Assembly (NCBI GenBank): GCA_050699035.1 | Contig: JBOHDE010000038.1 | Span: 1 to 22,616 of the forward strand | Source: WHTB01 sp050699035 | GTDB lineage: Bacteria; Actinomycetota; Actinomycetes; Propionibacteriales; Nocardioidaceae | DNA: 22,616 bases | Direction: 5' to 3' | In this document: positions 7,943 through 15,062 of the stretch, in pieces | Numbering within the stretch: the stretch's first letter is position 1 | Layout: every line of letters begins with the position of its first letter | Notes under the pieces: model-generated | What the model was told of the DNA's origin: nothing | Database searches by the model: none | The model's input: only the letters and a program-made list of their open reading frames with translations | Translations under genes and position numbers: made by a program

Positions 7943-9393
7943 GCGAGCCCGTGGCCGGGCCGGTGACCCCGTACGAGCGGACCGACCACCCGCCCGGCAA
8001 CGACGCCGTCACCGACCCTGGGCCCGACGAGCTGCACCGGCTGCACGTCCTCACGCCGTGGCTGCAGTCCTGGCGCTACCTGCTGGGCGTGGTCGGGGTC
8101 GCGGTGGCGGTCTTCCGCGACAACCTGACCAGGCTCGGCGACGCCTGGCGGTTCGTCCAGGACCAGCCGCTGCTGCTGGTGCTCGTACTCGGCGTCGGCG
8201 CGTTCGTGGTGGTCGCGGGCGTCTCGGTGGGCATCGCGTTCCTGTCCTGGCGGATGACGGGGTACGCCGTGACCGGCTCGACGCTGTTCTTGCGGCGTGG
8301 GGTGCTGATGCGCCAGCGACGCCAGGTCCGGCTGGACCGGCTGCAGGGCGTCGACGTGCAGCAGCCGCTGCTCGGACGGCTGTTCGGGCTGGCCGCGCTC
8401 AAGCTCGAGCTGGCGGCCGGCAAGGAGGCGACCACGACGCTGAGCTACCTGACCCTGGCCGATGCGCGGACGCTGCGCGACGAGCTGATGGCGCTGTCGG
8501 GCCGGCGGACGGTCGTCGACCCCGAGACGGGTGCGGTCGTACCGGACCAGCCGGAGCGCATGCTGCTCGCCGTACCCACCGAGCGGGTCCTGCAGGCTCG
8601 GCTGCTGGAGTCGTCGCTCGGCGTGATCGGCCTGGTCGTCTACGTCCTCGCCGCCACGGTGGTGGTGCTGGTGATCGCCGACCAGGGGCTGGCCGTGCTG
8701 CTCGCCGCGATGGCGCCGGTGGGTCCGTGGCTGCTCGCGATCGGCGGCGTGCTGGTGACCCGGTTCCTGCAGGAGGCGAACTTCAGCCTCGCCGAGTCAC
8801 GCGACGGGCTGCGCATCCACTCGGGCCTGCTGTCGCTGAACCACCGCACGATCCCGGAGCGGCGGGTGCAGGGCGTCCATGTCCGAGTGCCGTTGATGTG
8901 GCGGATCCCGGGCTGGGCCCGGCTGACCGTCGACGTCGCGGGGTCGGTGGCGTCCGCGACCGGCGGCGACAAGTACCAGCCGGCCGTCAACACGCTGGTG
9001 CCGGTGGCGTCGGTGCACGACGTCCGGGCCGTGTTCACCCGGGTCAGCGGGGTCGAGCTGGACCAGGTGCCGCTGACGCCGGTCCCACGGCGGGCGCGCT
9101 GGCTCGACCCGTTCGCGGCGGGCTGGATGGCGGTCGGCCTGGCCGACGGGGTGGCGGTGACCCGGACCGGCTGGCTGCAGCGCAAGACTGCCGTCGTGCC
9201 GTTCGCCCGGGTGCAGAGTGTGCGCGCCGTCCAGGGTCCGGTGCAGCGGCTGCTCGGCCTGGCCTCGGTGCATGTCGACGGCGCGGTCGGCTCGGCCGGC
9301 TGGGTCGCACCACATCGCGACGTCGCCGAGGCACAGACCCTGGTCCGGGAGCTGTCCACCAGAGCCCAAGCATTCCGCCACGCCGAGTCCTGA
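7939..9393 (+). CDS. Bacterial PH-domain membrane protein, long, three PH repeats (YdbT-like)
   Basis: A 484-residue membrane protein translated from GTG at 7939, which overlaps the short PH gene. Hydrophobic segments occur at about 45-60, 72-105, 215-265 and 395-405. They separate three bPH2 repeats, seen from the recurring R-x-x-x-V/I-x-x-x-R-x-Q-G/S-V pattern: RQVRLDRLQGVDVQQPLLGRLF (about 129-150), TIPERRVQGVHVRVPLMWRI (about 302-321) and AVVPFARVQSVRAVQGPVQRL. Length and architecture fit YdbT proteins, which act with YdbS in the membrane. In-frame codons upstream of 7939 lie inside the short PH gene and are non-coding. It ends 9 nt before inverted-repeat element A, which may end its transcript. 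Confidence 0.88.
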   Translation: MSEPVAGPVTPYERTDHPPGNDAVTDPGPDELHRLHVLTPWLQSWRYLLGVVGVAVAVFRDNLTRLGDAWRFVQDQPLLLVLVLGVGAFVVVAGVSVGIAFLSWRMTGYAVTGSTLFLRRGVLMRQRRQVRLDRLQGVDVQQPLLGRLFGLAALKLELAAGKEATTTLSYLTLADARTLRDELMALSGRRTVVDPETGAVVPDQPERMLLAVPTERVLQARLLESSLGVIGLVVYVLAATVVVLVIADQGLAVLLAAMAPVGPWLLAIGGVLVTRFLQEANFSLAESRDGLRIHSGLLSLNHRTIPERRVQGVHVRVPLMWRIPGWARLTVDVAGSVASATGGDKYQPAVNTLVPVASVHDVRAVFTRVSGVELDQVPLTPVPRRARWLDPFAAGWMAVGLADGVAVTRTGWLQRKTAVVPFARVQSVRAVQGPVQRLLGLASVHVDGAVGSAGWVAPHRDVAEAQTLVRELSTRAQAFRHAES

Positions 9394-9401
9394 CCACCCC
9401 G

Positions 9402-9466
9402 TTTTTTCTGGCACGGGGGCGCCCCGTTCCATACCTATTGGAACGGGGGCGCCCCGTACCAAAAAA
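9402..9466. repeat. Inverted-repeat element, copy A
   Basis: Two 23-nt arms (9409-9431 and 9439-9461) form a near-perfect inverted repeat around the 7-nt loop TACCTAT. Only two positions mismatch. Each arm has a self-complementary core of the type ACGGGG...CCCCGT. A T6 tract at 9402-9407 faces an A6 tract at 9461-9466, so the stem can extend outwards past a single unpaired C. It lies between convergent genes, where it could act as a two-way terminator, although no U-tract follows the stem on either strand. Copy B at 14050-14108 is the same element in the opposite orientation (47 of 53 core positions identical). Confidence 0.85.
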
Positions 9467-9509
9467 GTTTTGGACCGGATCCACCCAGTCGCACCGGACA
9501 ACGGGTACG

Positions 9510-11090
9510 TCAGAAGGCGTCGGGGGGTGCGTACTGGCCCCACACCTCGCGCAGTGCGTTGCAGACCTCGCCGACGGTGGCGCGAGCGCGCAGCGCCTCC
9601 TTCATCGGGTACAGCACGTTGTCGTCGCCCTCGGCCGCCGACCGCAGCGCCGCGAGGTGCTTGTCGACCTCGGCGTTGTCCCGCTCGGCCCGCAGCGTCG
9701 CCAGCCGTTCGGCCTGCTCGGCCTCGATCGCCGGGTCCACACGCAGCGGTTCGTACGGCTCCTCCTCGGCGCTCTGGTACCGGTTCAGGCCCACCACGAC
9801 CCGCTCACCGCTGTCGACCTGCTGGGCGATCCGGTACGCCGCCTGCTCGATCTCGCCCTTCTGGAAGCCGGCCTCGATCGCGGCCACCGCTCCGCCGTAC
9901 TCCTCGACCCGTGCCATCAGGGCTCGCGCCGCGGCCTCGACCTCGTCGGTCAGCGTCTCCACGGCGTACGACCCCGCGAACGGGTCCACGGTCTTGGTGA
10001 CGTCGGTCTCGAACGCGATCACCTGCTGGGTACGCAACGCGAGCCGGGCCGCCTTCTCGGTCGGCAGCGCGATCGCCTCGTCGAAGGCGTTGGTGTGCAG
10101 CGACTGGGTGCCACCCATCACCGCCGCCAGCGCCTGCACGGCCACCCGGACCAGGTTGACCTCCGGCTGCTGCGCGGTGAGCTGCACCCCCGCGGTCTGC
10201 GTGTGGAACCGCAGCATCAGCGACTTCGGGTCCTTGGCACCGAACTCGTCGCGCATCACCTGCGCCCAGATCCGCCGGGCCGCCCGGAACTTCGCAACCT
10301 CCTCCAGGAACGACGTACGCGACACGAAGAAGAACGCCAGCCGCGGCGCGAACACGTCGACGTCCTGACCCGATGCGATCGCCGCCCGCACGTACTCGAT
10401 GCCGTCGGCGAGGGTGAACGCGATCTCCTGCGCGGGCGTCGCACCGGCCTCGGCCATGTGGTAGCCGGAGATCGAGATCGTGTTCCACTTCGGGATCTCT
10501 GCCTTGCAGTACTGGAAAATGTCGGTGATCAGGCGCAGCGACTGCTGCGGCGGGTAGATGTACGTGCCGCGGGCGATGTACTCCTTGAGTACGTCGTTCT
10601 GGATCGTCCCGGTGATCTGGTCGCCGGGGACACCCTGCTCCTCGGCGACGATCTGGTACATCAGCAGCAGCAACGCCGCCGGCGCGTTGATCGTCATCGA
10701 GGTCGACACCTGGTCCAGCGGGATGCCGTCGAACAGCACCCGCATGTCGTCGACCGAGTCGATCGCGACGCCCACCTTGCCCACCTCGCCGTGCGCGATC
10801 GGCGAGTCGGAGTCGTGACCCATCTGGGTCGGCAGGTCGAACGCCACCGACAGCCCAGCCGTGCCGTGCTCGATCAGCTGGTGGTAGCGCCGGTTGGATT
10901 CGACCGCGGTGCCGAACCCGGCGTACTGCCGCATCGTCCACGGCCGCCCGGTGTACATCGACGGGTAGACACCGCGGGTGAACGGGAACTCGCCGGGTTC
11001 GCCGAGCCGGGTCGCGGGATCCCAGTCGGCCAGGCTCTCCGGCCCGTACACCTGCTCGAACGGCAGGCCGGACTCGGTCTCAGCACTCAT
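9510..11090 (-). CDS. Methylmalonyl-CoA mutase large-subunit type acyl-CoA mutase, no B12 domain
   Basis: A 526-residue TIM-barrel acyl-CoA mutase catalytic subunit. The family moves a carboxyl or acyl-CoA group between carbons using adenosylcobalamin. Conserved blocks are RGVYPSMYTGRPWTMRQYAG, GLSVAFDLPTQMGHDSD, GTIQNDVLKEYIARGTYIYP, ISISGYHMAEAG, FAPRLAFFF and GGTQSLHTNAFDEAIALPT. By alignment from memory to Propionibacterium MutB, Y56, R174 and H211 match Y89, R207 and H244. The Tyr/Arg pair favours methylmalonyl-CoA; isobutyryl-CoA mutases carry Phe/Gln. The protein ends where the B12 domain (DxHxxG) would begin, so it needs a separate small cobalamin subunit, which is not in this window. 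ATG at 11090 has no ribosome site, but TACCCT ends 6 nt upstream, suggesting a leaderless transcript. Confidence 0.93.
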   Translation of the reverse strand: MSAETESGLPFEQVYGPESLADWDPATRLGEPGEFPFTRGVYPSMYTGRPWTMRQYAGFGTAVESNRRYHQLIEHGTAGLSVAFDLPTQMGHDSDSPIAHGEVGKVGVAIDSVDDMRVLFDGIPLDQVSTSMTINAPAALLLLMYQIVAEEQGVPGDQITGTIQNDVLKEYIARGTYIYPPQQSLRLITDIFQYCKAEIPKWNTISISGYHMAEAGATPAQEIAFTLADGIEYVRAAIASGQDVDVFAPRLAFFFVSRTSFLEEVAKFRAARRIWAQVMRDEFGAKDPKSLMLRFHTQTAGVQLTAQQPEVNLVRVAVQALAAVMGGTQSLHTNAFDEAIALPTEKAARLALRTQQVIAFETDVTKTVDPFAGSYAVETLTDEVEAAARALMARVEEYGGAVAAIEAGFQKGEIEQAAYRIAQQVDSGERVVVGLNRYQSAEEEPYEPLRVDPAIEAEQAERLATLRAERDNAEVDKHLAALRSAAEGDDNVLYPMKEALRARATVGEVCNALREVWGQYAPPDAF

Positions 11091-11172
11091 GCGGGCAGGG
11101 TACGGCGGTGACGCGGCTCCCGCAGCATGAGATGGGCCACGGTGCCGCGTACGTGGACGCGAGACTGGAGGC

Positions 11173-11928
11173 ATGTCCACCCTCGACGCGCACACCGCGG
11201 TCGGCCTCGTCGAGCTCGAAGAGGCGATGGCCGACGGGTGGTGGCCGCTCGAGCACGCCTGGCTCGGCCGCTGGCTGCAGCGTTCGTCGGCGGGGTTCAC
11301 CGGGCGCGGCAACTCGACGCTCCCGCTGGGCGATCCCGGCCTCCCGCTGGTAGCGGCGGTCGACCGGGTCGAGGCCTTCTACCGCTCCCGTGGCCTGCGA
11401 CCCCGCTTCGCCGTGCCGTCGCCGGTGGTCGGCGACGTGTCGGCCGGACCGCTGGTGGCCGAGCTCCAACGCCGTGGGTACGCCGCGGAGACACCGACCG
11501 TGGTGATGACCGCGCCGACGGCGGCGATCGCCCGCGACACCGACGTGCAGATCCTCGAGCGGCCCGACGACGCGTGGCTGTCGGTGTACCGCTACCGCGA
11601 CCAGCCGTTGCCACCGGCCGCCGGTGCGTTGCTCGTGTCGGCTCCGCACCAGCGGTTTGCCGCCGTGGTCGACGAAGGCGAGACGGTCGCCGTCGGCCGG
11701 GTGGCGGTGTCACGGGGCTGGGGCGGCATCACGGCGATGCAGGTGGCCGGCAGTCACCGTGGCCGTGGACTCGCCCGTGACGTACTCGCTGCTCTTGCCG
11801 CGCATGCGCTGTCGGCCGGAGCGACCGGGCTGTATCTCCAAGTGGCGTTGGAAAACACCGCCGCGCGCACGCTGTACTCGTCGGCCGGGTTCGCCAACCA
11901 TCACGGCTACCACTACCGGCTGCTCTGA
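11173..11928 (+). CDS. GNAT family N-acetyltransferase
   Basis: A 251-residue protein whose C-terminal half is a GNAT acetyl-CoA-dependent acyltransferase domain. The acetyl-CoA pyrophosphate loop reads GSHRGRGLARDVL (R196-G197-x-G199), and the late motif LQVALENTAARTLYSSAGF is the usual helix before the last strands. The N-terminal half (about 1-115) lacks a clear acetyl-CoA motif and looks like a degenerate GNAT-like or regulatory half, as in the two-domain actinobacterial Rv0428c-like proteins (resemblance only). The substrate is unknown. ATG at 11173 has GGAGG only 1 nt upstream, too close to work as a normal ribosome site. GAGACT ends 6 nt before the ATG, so a leaderless start is likelier. 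Its 3' end overlaps the convergent hydrolase gene by 16 bp. Confidence 0.87.
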   Translation: MSTLDAHTAVGLVELEEAMADGWWPLEHAWLGRWLQRSSAGFTGRGNSTLPLGDPGLPLVAAVDRVEAFYRSRGLRPRFAVPSPVVGDVSAGPLVAELQRRGYAAETPTVVMTAPTAAIARDTDVQILERPDDAWLSVYRYRDQPLPPAAGALLVSAPHQRFAAVVDEGETVAVGRVAVSRGWGGITAMQVAGSHRGRGLARDVLAALAAHALSAGATGLYLQVALENTAARTLYSSAGFANHHGYHYRLL

Positions 11929-12602
11929 AGACCCAACGACGCGAGCAGGTCGGTCACGGCGGTGGCCACCTGCCGAGGCTCGGCGAGCATGTGCACGTGT
12001 CTTCCCGACAGGGTCCTGACCGGCCAGCCATGCTCGCCCGCACGTTGGTGCTCGTCGGCGTAGGTGTCACCGAACGCGACATAGGCACTCGGCGTGTCGG
12101 CCCAGCCCGCGCTCACCGGAAGGGTCGAGCGGAAGTACGTCAGCGGGAGACGAGGCTGCTCACGCTCGACCAGCGTCTGCGCGGCCCGGCTCGGGAAAAG
12201 GCCGTCGAGGTCGTCGTCCTCCCACCACTGCGTCCAAGGCGGTAGGAGACCGTCCTCGTCTGCTCGCGCGCGCAAGAACTCGTCCATTCCGGCGGGCGCG
12301 AGCGGGACGGAGCCCTCGTCCGGCGGCAGCGCGGCATCGACGAACACCGTGGCGACCACCGTCCGTTCCTGGATGAGGCGGGGAACGTACAGGCCGGCGT
12401 TGCTGTGCGGGACCAGCACTACCTCGGCGTCGGTGCGGATCGAGTCGAGGTACGAGTGCAACACGTCGTCCGGCGTGGTCGGTGCAGCCGGCCCGGCAGC
12501 GACGGTCGCCGCCCAGCCCGCGCGGCGCAGCAGCTCGGCGACCGGCTGCCACACCGACCCGCCCAGCAGTGGGCTCGGCAGCAACACCAACTCGGGTTGC
12601 AC
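11913..12602 (-). CDS. Alpha/beta hydrolase fold protein
   Basis: A 229-residue small alpha/beta hydrolase. The nucleophile elbow is VLVPHSNAGLY with S67 in an H-S-x-x-G arrangement, preceded by an ELVLLPSPLLGGSVW strand/oxyanion region. The last motif, SGRHVHMLAEP, supplies the likely catalytic His, and a late Asp lies in the segment YVAFGDTYADE. Related actinobacterial proteins are unassigned esterase-like enzymes; the substrate is unknown. I chose GTG at 12602: TACGGT (12615-12610) ends 7 nt upstream, so the transcript is probably leaderless. Longer in-frame readings would cross a 46-bp dyad and encode Arg/Ser-rich sequence without family similarity. The stop overlaps the convergent GNAT gene. 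The 46-bp dyad just upstream could be its operator. Confidence 0.82.
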   Translation of the reverse strand: MQPELVLLPSPLLGGSVWQPVAELLRRAGWAATVAAGPAAPTTPDDVLHSYLDSIRTDAEVVLVPHSNAGLYVPRLIQERTVVATVFVDAALPPDEGSVPLAPAGMDEFLRARADEDGLLPPWTQWWEDDDLDGLFPSRAAQTLVEREQPRLPLTYFRSTLPVSAGWADTPSAYVAFGDTYADEHQRAGEHGWPVRTLSGRHVHMLAEPRQVATAVTDLLASLGLQSSR

Positions 12603-12627
12603 ACACTCCACCGTAGTTCTCGCCGCA

Positions 12628-12673
12628 GTTGTCAGACAGTTCGTGCGCCGGAGCGCACGTTCTGCCTGACAAC
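12628..12673. promoter_or_regulatory. 46-bp hyphenated dyad, probable operator between divergent genes
   Basis: The 21-nt arms 12628-12648 and 12653-12673 are inverted copies (18 of 21 pairs match) around the 4-nt centre CGGA. The outer part reads GTTGTCAG...CTGACAAC and the inner part GTGCGC...GCGCAC. It covers about -26 to -71 relative to the inferred hydrolase start point and lies 66-111 bp before the glycosyltransferase start. Neither gene would transcribe it, which favours a protein-binding site over an RNA hairpin. Confidence 0.6.
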
Positions 12674-12738
12674 TGACGCTCGGCGACACGTCACGCGCCG
12701 ATCGCCAGCCGTTCATCGCGGTCCGAGACCTTCGAGAC

Positions 12739-13854
12739 ATGCGCATCGCGATCGTGTCCGAGTCGTTCCTGCCGCAGGTCAACGGAGTCACCAACACCGT
12801 CCGCCACGTCGCGCGGCGACTGGTCGAGACCGGTCACCAGCCGCTGGTCATCGCCCCGGGGCCGGGCGACGACCACCACCTCGGCGTACCCGTGGTTCGC
12901 GTGCGGTCCCTCCCGCTGCCGCGCTACAAGTCGTTCCCGGTCGGCCTGCCCGACCAGGTCGTGGCCCAAGCGCTGGCCGACTTCCGCCCAGATGTCGTGC
13001 ACCTGGCGTCGCCCGCGGTCGTCGGCTACTCCGGCCTCCGGGCGGCCCGTCGCCTCGGCATCCCCACCGTCGCCGTCTTCCAGACCGACCTGGCCGGCTT
13101 CGCTCGCGGGTACCACCTCCGCGCCGACGCCCCCGTCTGGGCCTGGCTGCGCCGGATCCACAGCCGAGCCGACCGCACCCTCGCCCCGACGCCGACCACG
13201 ATGCAGCAACTGCAGGCGCACGGCGTGCCGCGCGTCCACGTCTGGGGGCGCGGCGTCGACCTCGGCCAGTTCGACCCGCGGCGCCGCACCGACCGGCTGC
13301 GCGAGTGGCTGGCGCCGAACGGCGAGCTGCTGGTCGGGTACGTCGGACGGCTGGCAGCCGAGAAGCAGGTGCGCCGGCTCGCCGCGGTCACCGACATCCC
13401 CGGCACCCGGCTGGTCGTCGTCGGCGAGGGACCGGAGCGTCCTTGGCTGGAGCGTTCGCTGTCCGGCGCCGTGTTCCTCGGTCTGCGCCAGGGCGACGAC
13501 CTGGCCGAGGTGTTCGCCTCGCTCGACGTCTTCGCCCACACCGGCACGTACGAGACGTACTGCCAGGCCGTGCAGGAAGCACAGGCGAGCGGCGTCGCCG
13601 TGGTCGCACCGGGGGCCGGTGGGCCGCTCGACCTCGTCGAGCATGGGCGCACCGGCGTGCTCTACGAGCCGTCCGACCCGTACGCGCTGCGCCGCGCGGT
13701 CGTCGCCGTGGCCCGGGACGACGCGTTCCGCGACCGCCTCGCCGACGGCGGGCGCGCTGCCGTCGCCGGTCGCAGCTGGGACCGGTTGGTCGACGACCTG
13801 GTCGACCGCCACTACGCCACCCTGGTCGCCGGCACACCGGCCCGGGCCGCCTGA
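12739..13854 (+). CDS. GT4 family glycosyltransferase, MgtA-like (GDP-mannose-dependent)
   Basis: A 371-residue GT-B fold retaining glycosyltransferase. The N-terminus MRIAIVSESFLPQVNGVTNT is characteristic of the GT4 branch holding mycobacterial PimB and MgtA, which transfer mannose from GDP-mannose to lipid acceptors at the inner face of the membrane. Further landmarks are FRPDVVHLASPAVVG, the acceptor-side segment FQTDLAGFARGY, LLVGYVGRLAAEKQV opening the donor domain, VVVGEGPERPWLE, and an EX7E motif with E272 and E280 in TYETYCQAVQEAQASG. A role in mannosylated glycolipid synthesis is inferred. ATG at 12739 has no ribosome site; GACCTT ends 6 nt upstream, a weak leaderless-type -10. It is divergent from the hydrolase gene. 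Confidence 0.9.
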   Translation: MRIAIVSESFLPQVNGVTNTVRHVARRLVETGHQPLVIAPGPGDDHHLGVPVVRVRSLPLPRYKSFPVGLPDQVVAQALADFRPDVVHLASPAVVGYSGLRAARRLGIPTVAVFQTDLAGFARGYHLRADAPVWAWLRRIHSRADRTLAPTPTTMQQLQAHGVPRVHVWGRGVDLGQFDPRRRTDRLREWLAPNGELLVGYVGRLAAEKQVRRLAAVTDIPGTRLVVVGEGPERPWLERSLSGAVFLGLRQGDDLAEVFASLDVFAHTGTYETYCQAVQEAQASGVAVVAPGAGGPLDLVEHGRTGVLYEPSDPYALRRAVVAVARDDAFRDRLADGGRAAVAGRSWDRLVDDLVDRHYATLVAGTPARAA

Positions 13855-13918
13855 CGAGTCCCGTCGGCGTTCCCGGGCCCGCGCCACACGCAGGCACGCG
13901 CACCATGTCGTGGAGGAA

Positions 13919-14007
13919 GGACCTTCCCGTCCGGGATGCCCCCTGGATGTCCCGTTTGCCGGTCTTATGGGGGCCGTCGGGACGGAAAGGTCCGTTGAGG
14001 ACGGGAA
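13919..14007. repeat. Nested palindromic element with alternative pairing arms
   Basis: GGACCTTCCCGTCC (13919-13932) is complementary to GGACGGAAAGGTCC (13980-13993) at 13 of 14 positions. Inside it GCCCCC (13938-13943) pairs with GGGGGC (13969-13974), leaving a symmetric 5 x 5 internal loop and a 25-nt terminal loop. The GGACGGGAAG at 13998-14007 is a perfect 10-nt alternative partner for 13923-13932, so two mutually exclusive folds are possible. It could be a small RNA, a terminator of the glycosyltransferase gene, a tandem regulator-binding site or a dispersed repeat. The sequence alone does not decide. Confidence 0.5.
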
Positions 14008-14049
14008 GACGGAGGCCGGGTAGCTGGACTCGGCCGGTGCCAAGTTGAT

Positions 14050-14108
14050 TGGTACGGGGGCGCCCCGTCCCACTAGGTATGGAACGGGGCGCCCCCGTAC
14101 CAGAAAAG
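14050..14108. repeat. Inverted-repeat element, copy B
   Basis: Arms 14050-14072 and 14080-14102 (23 nt each, one mismatch) surround the loop CTAGGTA. Read on the minus strand it matches copy A (9409-9461) at 47 of 53 positions, including loop TACCTA and the flanking TTTTC. Here it lies between two genes on the same strand, so a terminator role would serve only the glycosyltransferase gene. Confidence 0.85.
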
Positions 14109-14142
14109 ACGGGCGGCCTCGGCGCGAGAGGGATCTCACGTC

Positions 14143-14218
14143 CTACGCACACGTAGCCGGCGCCCGGCGCCGATAGCATGCGGAACAGGTCGGCCAACAC
14201 CGTCACGACCGGCCGACC
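14143..14218 (+). promoter_or_regulatory. sdh operon promoter region and 5'-UTR hairpin
   Basis: TAGCAT at 14174-14179 fits a -10 box, predicting a start near 14186 and a leader of about 56 nt. No good -35 is seen. Instead, the perfect inverted repeat CTACG-CACA-CGTAG (14143-14156) is centred near -37, a position typical of an activator or repressor site. GGTCGGCC (14188-14195) and GGCCGACC (14211-14218) pair perfectly around a 15-nt loop at the very 5' end of the predicted transcript, ahead of the GGAGG site (14233-14237). Confidence 0.5.
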
Positions 14219-14241
14219 AACCGTCTCGTAACGGAGGCAGC

Positions 14242-14625
14242 ATGGCCAGCACGCCGGCTGGGACGCTCTATCGGGGCCGCGAAGGCATGTGGTCGTGGGT
14301 GGCGCACCGCATCACCGGCGTCCTGATCTTCTTCTTCCTCTTCGTGCATGTGATCGACACCGCCATGGTCCGGGTGTCGCCGGAGGCGTACAACGCGGCG
14401 ATCGGCGCGTACCAGAACCCCATCGTGGGCCTGATCGAGGTCGGGCTGGTCGCAGCCGTGGTCTTCCACGCCTTCAACGGCCTCCGCGTCGTGCTGGTCG
14501 ACTTCTGGAGCCAGGGTCCGCGCTACCACCGCCAGCTGAGCTGGGCGGTGGTCGGTCTGTGGGTGGTGCTGATGCTGCCGTTCATGTGGCGCCACCTCGG
14601 CAACGTCTTCGGCGGGGGGCACTGA
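14242..14625 (+). CDS. sdhC: Succinate dehydrogenase cytochrome b556 subunit
   Basis: A 127-residue membrane anchor with three predicted transmembrane helices (about 25-42, 61-80 and 98-116). Together with SdhD it holds haem b and the quinone site of complex II. The family signature SWVAHRITGVLIFFFLFVHV (18-37) has the Ser, His and Arg of the anchor motif. The FHAFNGLRVVLVDF segment carries the likely haem-ligand His. ATG at 14242 follows GGAGG with a 4-nt gap. First gene of sdhCDAB; its TGA overlaps the sdhD ATG by one base (TGATG), coupling the two. The quinone is presumably menaquinone, as in most actinobacteria (inference). Confidence 0.95.
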   Translation: MASTPAGTLYRGREGMWSWVAHRITGVLIFFFLFVHVIDTAMVRVSPEAYNAAIGAYQNPIVGLIEVGLVAAVVFHAFNGLRVVLVDFWSQGPRYHRQLSWAVVGLWVVLMLPFMWRHLGNVFGGGH

Positions 14626-15053
14626 TGACGACGCCGCAGGTCCTCGCCCCGCGTACGCCGCGCAAGGCCCGCAGCAACTTCGAGCAGAACTCCTGGCTGT
14701 TCATGCGGTTCAGCGGTGTGCTGCTGGTCGTGCTGGTGCTCGGCCACCTGTTCATCAACCTGATGCGGGGCGAGGGGATCCACGCCATCGACTTCGCGTT
14801 CGTCGCCGGCAAGTGGACCAACCCGTTCTGGCAGACCTGGGACCTGATGATGTTGTGGCTCGCCGAGCTGCATGGCGTCAACGGACTGCGGACGATCATC
14901 AACGACTACGCCGAACGCGACACCACCCGGTTCTGGCTGAAGAGCCTGCTCTACCTGTCGGCCGTCTTCGTCCTCGTGCTCGGCACGCTGGTGATCTTCA
15001 CCTTCGACCCATGCATCGACCCGGCATCCACCCTCGACGTCTGCCAGAAGTGA
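14625..15053 (+). CDS. sdhD: Succinate dehydrogenase hydrophobic membrane anchor subunit
   Basis: A 142-residue second membrane anchor of complex II. About 25 hydrophilic residues precede three helices: FMRFSGVLLVVLVLGHLFIN (about 28-46), one around WDLMMLWLAELHGVNGLRTI, and the last at about 108-128. The HGVNGLRTIINDY segment is the family motif near the quinone and haem site. The C-terminus carries two Cys (CIDPASTLDVC) of unknown meaning. The start is fixed by the TGATG overlap with sdhC, with a G-rich ribosome site inside sdhC. A 9-nt gap separates it from sdhA. Confidence 0.94.
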   Translation: MTTPQVLAPRTPRKARSNFEQNSWLFMRFSGVLLVVLVLGHLFINLMRGEGIHAIDFAFVAGKWTNPFWQTWDLMMLWLAELHGVNGLRTIINDYAERDTTRFWLKSLLYLSAVFVLVLGTLVIFTFDPCIDPASTLDVCQK

Positions 15054-15062
15054 GGCCCTGAG

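Larger units (their letters stand above)
13855..14241. other. Gene-free 387-bp region before the sdh operon
   Basis: No convincing gene is seen. The region holds a nested palindromic element (13919-13993) with an alternative third arm (13998-14007), inverted-repeat copy B (14050-14108), a 14-bp palindrome near the sdh promoter (14143-14156), the likely sdh -10 box and a 5'-UTR hairpin, each listed separately. Confidence 0.7.

Noticed and set aside
9402..9543. Repeated RGxPVP-type peptides in minus- and plus-strand open frames
   Set aside because: The similarity comes from translating the inverted-repeat elements, not from protein conservation.
7878..11111. A 1077-codon plus-strand open frame
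   Set aside because: It crosses the long PH gene in another frame, repeat element A and the whole antisense of the mutase gene. Composition is Arg/Ala/Gly-rich and no domain is seen.
12603..12797. Longer N-terminus of the alpha/beta hydrolase
   Set aside because: It would run through the 46-bp dyad and into the glycosyltransferase gene, and its residues show no family similarity; GTG 12602 has a well-placed -10.
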